The position numbers and the translations under genes were made by a program. This document shows, piece after piece, positions 59,045 through 64,000 of a stretch of 64,000 nt of DNA (positions within the stretch are counted from its first letter, which is position 1; each line of letters begins with the position of its first letter). The notes under the pieces were generated by a model, which worked only from the letters and a program-made list of their open reading frames with translations, did not search any database and was not told the origin of the DNA. This DNA is from Rhodanobacter sp. A1T4 (GTDB lineage: Bacteria; Pseudomonadota; Gammaproteobacteria; Xanthomonadales; Rhodanobacteraceae): assembly GCF_014207185.1 (NCBI RefSeq), contig NZ_JACHCP010000004.1, forward strand, positions 372,001 through 436,000. The letters are read 5' to 3'.

Positions 59045-60949
59045 GTGAGTCAGACAACTGTGCAGGGTGATGCAGCGACGACAGATATGCGCCGTCGGCT
59101 CGCGGTGCTCGCGTTGGGTGCGATCGGCGTGGTTTACGGCGACATCGGCACCAGCCCGCTATACACGCTGCAAGTCACGCTGACCCATGACGGCATGAAG
59201 CCGACGCCGGAAAGCATCTTCGGCGTGCTGTCGCTGATTTTCTGGGCACAGATTCTGGTGGTATCGCTGAAATACGTCGTGTTCATCATGCGCGCCGATA
59301 ACAAGGGCGAGGGCGGCATCATGGCGCTGATGGCACTGGCCCAGCGCAGCGTGCGCGACCAGCCAAATCTGCGCTGGGTGCTGGCAATTCTGGGCATCTT
59401 CGGCGCGTCGCTTTTCTACGGAGACGGTGTGATTACGCCGGCGATTTCGGTGCTGTCCGCAGTGGAGGGTGTAAAGGTCGTCGCACCGCACATGTCCAGC
59501 TGGGTCGTGCCGATTACATTGGTCATCCTTCTGGTCCTTTTTGCCATCCAGCGCCGCGGTACTGAACATGTGGGGCGCTTGTTCGGGCCGATCATGGTGG
59601 TGTGGTTTGTCGTGATCGCGTTGCTCGGCGTGCACATGATCATGCACAACCCGCACGTGCTGCAGGCCTTGAACCCCTGGTACGGGATCCGGTTTTTCCA
59701 ACTGCACGGCTTTCAGGGCTTTATTGCCCTGGGCGGTGTGGTGCTGGCGCTTACCGGCGCCGAGGCGCTGTATGCGGACATGGGGCATTTCGGGAAAAAG
59801 CCTATCCGGCTTGCCTGGTTCAGCTTTGTGTTGCCGGCACTCGTGCTGAATTACTTCGGTCAGGGCGCGCTGCTGCTGAGCGATCCTTCGGCAATCGACA
59901 GTCCGTTCTTCCGGCTGGCACCGGACGTACTGAAGATTCCGATGATTGCGCTGGCTTGCGTGGCCACGGTGATCGCATCGCAGGCGGTGATCTCCGGTGC
60001 CTATTCGATGACGCGCGAGGCGATGTCATTGGGCTATTCGCCTCGCATGGCGGTGGTGCATACGTCGAACGAAATGTCTGGCCAGGTGTTCGTGCCATGG
60101 GTCAATTATTTCCTGCTGATCATGGTGATGCTGGCGGTGCTGGGCTTTCGCTCGTCCGACAATCTCAGCGCGGCCTATGGCATTGCGGTAACCGGCACCA
60201 TGGCGATCACCTCGATGCTGGCGTTGGTCGTGGCGCGTTATCAATGGCGCTGGAACCTGGCCGCGGTGATTGGCGTGGGTGTGTTGTTTCTGCTGATCGA
60301 CCTGTCGTTCTTCAGTGCCAACCTGATCAAGATCGAGTACGGCGGCTGGTTTCCGCTGGCGTTGGGTGTGGTGGTTTTCGCGATGATGACGACTTGGCGT
60401 CGTGGTCGCGAGCTGGTGTTGCGCGAGATCAAGCAATCGGGTCTCGCGCTCAAGCCTTTCATCGAAAACATCGGACAGCATCCACCGCTGCGCGTGCCGG
60501 GTACGGCGGTTTTCCTGACCGGCAACCAGCACTCGGTGCCGCATGCGCTGTTGCATAACCTCAAGCACAACAAGGTCTTGCACGAGCGCAACGTGCTGCT
60601 GACTGTGGAAATGCTGGAGACGCCGGTGGCCGAGAAGTCAGAGCGTATCAACCTGATTCCCTTGGGCGACGAGTTCTACGGGCTGGAGCTGCATTTCGGT
60701 TTTGCGGAATATCCGAATATTCCACAGGCGCTGATGGATTGCGGCCGAGAGGGTCTGATGTTCGACATGATGGATACCACGTTCTTCCTGTCGCGCGAAA
60801 ACATCGTCGCCGATCGACGGCGTCCCGGCATGGCGCTGTGGCGTGACAAGTTATTCGTGTTCATGGCGCGCAACGCGCTGCCGGCAACTGCGTTTTTCCA
60901 GATTCCGGGTAATCGACTCATCGAGCTCGGGGCGCAGGTGGAGATCTGA
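59045..60949 (+). CDS. kup: Kup-family low-affinity potassium transporter
   Basis: A 634-residue potassium/proton symporter with about 12 membrane segments and a C-terminal cytoplasmic domain. Kup hallmarks: GAIGVVYGDIGTSPLYTL, GEGGIMALMALAQR, FFGDGVITP-like FYGDGVITPAISVLSA, and ALTGAEALYADMGHFG. The GTG start at 59045 has GGGAGG 8 bases upstream; an ATG at 59087 is the alternative. It sits between ruvA and ruvB, interrupting the ruv genes, an arrangement also found in Xanthomonas. Confidence 0.96.
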   Translation: MSQTTVQGDAATTDMRRRLAVLALGAIGVVYGDIGTSPLYTLQVTLTHDGMKPTPESIFGVLSLIFWAQILVVSLKYVVFIMRADNKGEGGIMALMALAQRSVRDQPNLRWVLAILGIFGASLFYGDGVITPAISVLSAVEGVKVVAPHMSSWVVPITLVILLVLFAIQRRGTEHVGRLFGPIMVVWFVVIALLGVHMIMHNPHVLQALNPWYGIRFFQLHGFQGFIALGGVVLALTGAEALYADMGHFGKKPIRLAWFSFVLPALVLNYFGQGALLLSDPSAIDSPFFRLAPDVLKIPMIALACVATVIASQAVISGAYSMTREAMSLGYSPRMAVVHTSNEMSGQVFVPWVNYFLLIMVMLAVLGFRSSDNLSAAYGIAVTGTMAITSMLALVVARYQWRWNLAAVIGVGVLFLLIDLSFFSANLIKIEYGGWFPLALGVVVFAMMTTWRRGRELVLREIKQSGLALKPFIENIGQHPPLRVPGTAVFLTGNQHSVPHALLHNLKHNKVLHERNVLLTVEMLETPVAEKSERINLIPLGDEFYGLELHFGFAEYPNIPQALMDCGREGLMFDMMDTTFFLSRENIVADRRRPGMALWRDKLFVFMARNALPATAFFQIPGNRLIELGAQVEI

Positions 60950-61028
60950 TTGCGGTCGAGGGCGCGCTCGTGATTTCAGATAGCCGTATGGTCGGGATTC
61001 CCCGTTTCCGACCTGCCATAATTCACGC

Positions 61029-62078
61029 ATGACCGAAACACGTATCATCACCGCTGCCGCGCAGCTGGATGACGAGGCTCTCGAGGCCACCATCCGTCCC
61101 CGTCGACTCGCCGAATATCTCGGCCAGCAGGCGGTGCGTGAGCAGCTGTCGATTTATATCGAAGCGGCCAGAAAACGCGGTGGTGCACTGGATCATGTGC
61201 TGATCTTTGGGCCGCCGGGCTTGGGCAAGACCACGCTCAGCCACGTCATTGCGAATGAGCTGGGCGTCAACGTGCGCTCTACTTCGGGTCCCGTGCTGGA
61301 GCGCGCTGGCGATCTCGCCGCGCTGCTGACCAACCTCGAAGCGAACGATGTGCTTTTCGTCGATGAGATCCACCGCCTGTCGCCGGTGGTCGAGGAAGTG
61401 CTGTATCCGGCGATGGAAGATTTCCAGATCGATATCATGATTGGCGAAGGCCCTGCGGCGCGCTCGATCAAACTTGACCTGCCACCGTTCACCTTGATCG
61501 GCGCGACGACCCGCGCCGGCATGCTTACCGCTCCTCTGCGTGATCGCTTTGGCATCGTGCAGCGGCTGGAGTTTTACTCGACCGAGGAACTCACCGCGAT
61601 CGTGCGGCGTGCGGCGCGCATCCTGGGTATCGTCTGCGCGCCGGAAGGCGCCACCGAAATCGCGCGCCGTTCCCGTGGTACGCCTCGCATCGCCAACCGC
61701 CTGCTGCGCCGCGTACGTGACTACGCCGAAGTGCGTGCCGAAGGTGAGATCACACTGGCTGCGGCGCAAGCCGCGCTGGATATGCTAAAGATCGATCCGG
61801 AAGGTTTCGACGAGCTGGATCGGCGCCTGCTCAGCCTGATCGTGGAGAACTTTGACGGCGGTCCGGTTGGCGTCGAGTCGCTGGCTGCTGCGCTCAGTGA
61901 GGATCGCGGCACGCTGGAAGACGTGGTCGAACCCTACCTGATCCAGCAGGGTTACCTCATCCGTACGGCGCGTGGTCGTATGGTCAGTGCGAAGGGTTGG
62001 CGCCACCTGGGGCTGACGCCGCCAGCGCGCCAGGCCGTAGCGGCCGACCTGTTTCCGGGTGAGCCTGATGATGTCTGA
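61029..62078 (+). CDS. ruvB: Holliday junction helicase motor RuvB
   Basis: A 349-residue AAA+ motor. Walker [14 protein letters not shown], Walker [11 protein letters not shown], the sensor region [20 protein letters not shown], and a winged-helix C-terminus ([13 protein letters not shown]). Length is normal. The stop overlaps the start of the thioesterase gene, linking ruv and tol operons. Confidence 0.97.
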   Translation: MTETRIITAAAQLDDEALEATIRPRRLAEYLGQQAVREQLSIYIEAARKRGGALDHVLIFGPPGLGKTTLSHVIANELGVNVRSTSGPVLERAGDLAALLTNLEANDVLFVDEIHRLSPVVEEVLYPAMEDFQIDIMIGEGPAARSIKLDLPPFTLIGATTRAGMLTAPLRDRFGIVQRLEFYSTEELTAIVRRAARILGIVCAPEGATEIARRSRGTPRIANRLLRRVRDYAEVRAEGEITLAAAQAALDMLKIDPEGFDELDRRLLSLIVENFDGGPVGVESLAAALSEDRGTLEDVVEPYLIQQGYLIRTARGRMVSAKGWRHLGLTPPARQAVAADLFPGEPDDV

Positions 62079-62496
62079 CGAGCCAGCAGTATCGTTACCT
62101 TTCAGCTGGACCATCCGGGTGTATTGGGAAGACACTGACGCCGGTGGTGTGGTGTATCACGCCAGCTATCTGCGGTTTCTGGAGCGTGCCCGCAGCGAGT
62201 GGCTGCGCGGGCTTGGTATCGACCAGGTGGCGCTCAAGCAGGCGACCGGGCTGGCCTTCATGGTCCGTGATATGCAGATCGATTTTCTCAAGCCTGCCCT
62301 GCTGGATGATGAACTGTCGGTAACGGTGGAAGTCAAAGAGCAGCGTGCAGCCAGTATCCTGTTCGCGCAGGCGGTTACGCGAGCAGACGGCAGTTGCCTG
62401 ATTCGGGCGAAGGTTCGCGTGGCTTGTGTCGACCTTGGACGCATGCGGCCGGCGCTAATTCCGTCGGATCTTTTTGCTGCCGATTCGCTTTCGTGA
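62068..62496 (+). CDS. ybgC: Tol-Pal system acyl-CoA thioesterase YbgC
   Basis: A 142-residue hot-dog-fold thioesterase with the catalytic Asp in the [17 protein letters not shown] motif. Family members hydrolyse acyl-CoA and belong to the tol-pal operon. The start is one of ATG 62068, ATG 62071 or GTG 62059; I chose 62068, which gives an 11-base overlap with ruvB and has GGGTGAG upstream. Linkage to tolQRA supports the assignment. Confidence 0.94.
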   Translation: MMSDEPAVSLPFSWTIRVYWEDTDAGGVVYHASYLRFLERARSEWLRGLGIDQVALKQATGLAFMVRDMQIDFLKPALLDDELSVTVEVKEQRAASILFAQAVTRADGSCLIRAKVRVACVDLGRMRPALIPSDLFAADSLS

Positions 62497-62668
62497 AATT
62501 CGATTTACCCGATGTGATCCATTGGATCTGTTTAGAAAATCCTCTTACAGAGTGACGCCGTGCTAGCCCGTTTGAAGCAGCTGCCTTGAGCGGGTGATCG
62601 AAAAACGGTGTGCCACAAGACAACCTGATCTATCCCAACCAAGCCGACCGGCGGAGAACCCTAAAGCA

Positions 62669-63352
62669 ATGAACGGTGGACTGAATATTTTTTCGCTGAT
62701 CTCCGATTCCAGCATTCCAGTAAAACTGGTGTTGCTGGTGCTGGTGGTGTTTTCCTTCATGTCGTGGGTCATCATCATACGCAAGCATTCGCAGACCAAG
62801 GCAGCGATGGAGAATGCCGAGGCGTTCGAGGAGCGCTTCTGGTCCGGTGGCGACCTGGCCCAGTTGTTCCGCGAAGTCAGCAATCGCGGCGGCGCTGGCG
62901 GCATCGAGAACATCTTCGAATCGGGCTTTCGCGAATTCGCACGCCAGCGCCAGCGCAAGACACACGATGTACGCAGTGTGGTCGAAAGCTCCGAGCGTGC
63001 CATGCGCGTCACCGGCACCCGCGAGATCGGCCTGCTGGAGCGCAATCTGGAATTTCTCGCCAACGTCGGTTCGATCAGCCCTTACGTGGGCCTATTCGGT
63101 ACGGTGTGGGGCATCATGGGCGCGTTCCAGGGCCTGGGTGAAATGAAGGACGTGACCATCGCCGTGGTCGCGCCGCATATCTCCGAAGCACTGATCGCCA
63201 CTGCGATGGGCTTGTTCGCCGCCATCCCGGCGCAATGGGCCTATAACCGTTTCGCGACCAAGGTCGAGCGTGTGGCCTCGCATTACGAGGTGTTCCAGGA
63301 AGAATTCTCCTCGGTGCTGCAGCGGCAGATCCAGACCGACGACGTGGCCTGA
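62669..63352 (+). CDS. tolQ: Tol-Pal motor protein TolQ
   Basis: A 227-residue inner-membrane protein with three membrane segments (VKLVLLVLVVFSFMSWVIII; VGSISPYVGLFGTVWGIMGAF; AALIATAMGLFAAIPAQ-like region). With TolR it uses the proton gradient to drive TolA and constrict the outer membrane at division. Start MNGGLNIFSLI was chosen as the usual TolQ start. It is followed by tolR after 14 bases. Confidence 0.96.
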   Translation: MNGGLNIFSLISDSSIPVKLVLLVLVVFSFMSWVIIIRKHSQTKAAMENAEAFEERFWSGGDLAQLFREVSNRGGAGGIENIFESGFREFARQRQRKTHDVRSVVESSERAMRVTGTREIGLLERNLEFLANVGSISPYVGLFGTVWGIMGAFQGLGEMKDVTIAVVAPHISEALIATAMGLFAAIPAQWAYNRFATKVERVASHYEVFQEEFSSVLQRQIQTDDVA

Positions 63353-63366
63353 GCGGAGCAGTACCC

Positions 63367-63816
63367 ATGGCCATTTCCCAGCGTCGCAAACGCTACAAGC
63401 TCAAGTCCGAGATCAACGTCGTCCCGTATATCGACGTGATGCTGGTGCTGCTCATCATTTTCATGGTCACCACACCGATGATGAAAAGCCTGGGCGTGCC
63501 GGTGCAGCTGCCACAGAGCAATGCCAAATCACTGAAGGACATCAAAGATCCCGTGGTGATTTCGATTGACCAGAACGGGCAGATTTTTCTCAAGGTCGGC
63601 GATGGAAAAGCCGATCCGGTGAGCGTTGATGAATTCACCCAAAAGATCACTGCGTTCCAGCAGGCCGATCCCGATCTGCAGGTAATACTCGCAGGCGACA
63701 AGAATGCGGTTTACGGCAAGGTGTACGTGATCCTGCCGATCCTCCAGCAAGCCGGGGTGACCAAGATCGGACTGCTGAGTCAGCCGGGGTCGGGCGGGAC
63801 GAATGGACGAAAGTAA
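63367..63816 (+). CDS. tolR: Tol-Pal stator/channel protein TolR
   Basis: A 149-residue ExbD/TolR protein. One membrane segment (VVPYIDVMLVLLIIFMVTTP) holds the proton-carrying Asp, and a periplasmic domain follows. The gene has an upstream neighbour tolQ and its last 14 bases overlap the start of tolA, so the three are translationally coupled. Confidence 0.96.
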   Translation: MAISQRRKRYKLKSEINVVPYIDVMLVLLIIFMVTTPMMKSLGVPVQLPQSNAKSLKDIKDPVVISIDQNGQIFLKVGDGKADPVSVDEFTQKITAFQQADPDLQVILAGDKNAVYGKVYVILPILQQAGVTKIGLLSQPGSGGTNGRK

Positions 63817-64000
63817 GGGCACGCCGAAGGCGGTCATACTTTCCGCCATCCTGCACGTCGGTATCGTGGCGTTTCTGTTCCTCGCGACTCTGCCGTGCTC
63901 GAGCTTCGAAAACTTTGTCAACGCGCTGGGCCTGCCTGCGTGGATGAACCCGATTACCTGTACGCCTCCGCTGAATTTGCAGGGGCAGGTGATCCAGGCC
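63803..64000 (+). CDS. tolA: TolA, N-terminal part (cut by window edge)
   Basis: The first 66 codons of TolA. The sequence starts MDESKGTPKAVILSAILHVGIV, with the SxxxH membrane-anchor pattern (SAILH) that contacts TolQR, followed by a hydrophobic segment. The long helical linker and the C-terminal domain that bind Pal and TolB lie beyond position 64000. Overlap with tolR and operon position make the call secure. Confidence 0.9.
   Translation, partial: MDESKGTPKAVILSAILHVGIVAFLFLATLPCSSFENFVNALGLPAWMNPITCTPPLNLQGQVIQA

Noticed and set aside
59041-60949. kup as a recent insertion into the ruv operon
   Set aside because: The ruvC-ruvA-kup-ruvB order is also found in Xanthomonas, so it is an old arrangement.

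Overview
The window is chromosomal DNA from a GC-rich gammaproteobacterium, most likely Xanthomonadales and probably Rhodanobacteraceae (Dyella/Rhodanobacter-like). This rests on gene orders typical of that group: ruvC-ruvA-kup-ruvB-ybgC-tolQRA, pilS beside sucCD, otsB-GH15-otsA, several TonB-dependent receptors and LacI-controlled sugar loci. No rRNA, tRNA, insertion sequence, prophage or CRISPR array was seen.

Layout. 1-1,810: a lone lipoprotein sugar-binding protein of an ABC transporter and a gene-poor stretch. 1,811-11,111: a mannose/mannoside utilisation locus. A secreted GH92 alpha-mannosidase is divergent from a LacI regulator, a FucP-type sugar permease, a PfkB sugar kinase and an AGE-family mannose isomerase, with an M1 aminopeptidase at the end. 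This would take mannose to fructose and then fructose-6-phosphate. 11,235-15,195: a histidine kinase, a single-domain response regulator and a hybrid receiver-kinase-receiver protein. 15,250-30,332: pilR and pilS, normally adjacent, lie at the two ends of a 12-kb block. The block holds a second sugar operon (GH65 phosphorylase fused to beta-phosphoglucomutase, TonB receptor, MFS permease, secreted GH65 hydrolase, esterase) and its divergent LacI regulator, with two abutting 14-bp LacI-type operators in the shared promoter region.

30,627-38,965: core genes sucCD, a LysR/LysE exporter pair, nadE, bamD, rluD and pgeF. 38,950-40,862: two overlapping oxygenase-type genes. One is an intact prolyl-hydroxylase-like enzyme. 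The other is a TPR protein with an aspartyl-hydroxylase-like domain that has lost its iron ligands. 41,111-45,100: the trehalose-type operon otsB-GH15-otsA. 45,284-47,881: clpB behind a sigma-32-like promoter. 47,969-53,358: two related TonB receptors, each with a tandem 8-bp AGACGTCT-like (met-box-like) element upstream. 53,906-64,000: fmdB, aspS, a lipase-like hydrolase, a YebC protein, ruvC, ruvA, kup, ruvB, ybgC, tolQ, tolR and the start of tolA, which runs off the window.

Most interesting signals: the sugar island splitting pilS from pilR, the tandem LacI operators, the predicted iron-less AspH-like pseudoenzyme next to an active-looking oxygenase, and the met-box-like repeats at the paired TonB receptors. 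Functions are assigned from motifs and context only. No database search was possible, and percent-identity claims are deliberately absent.
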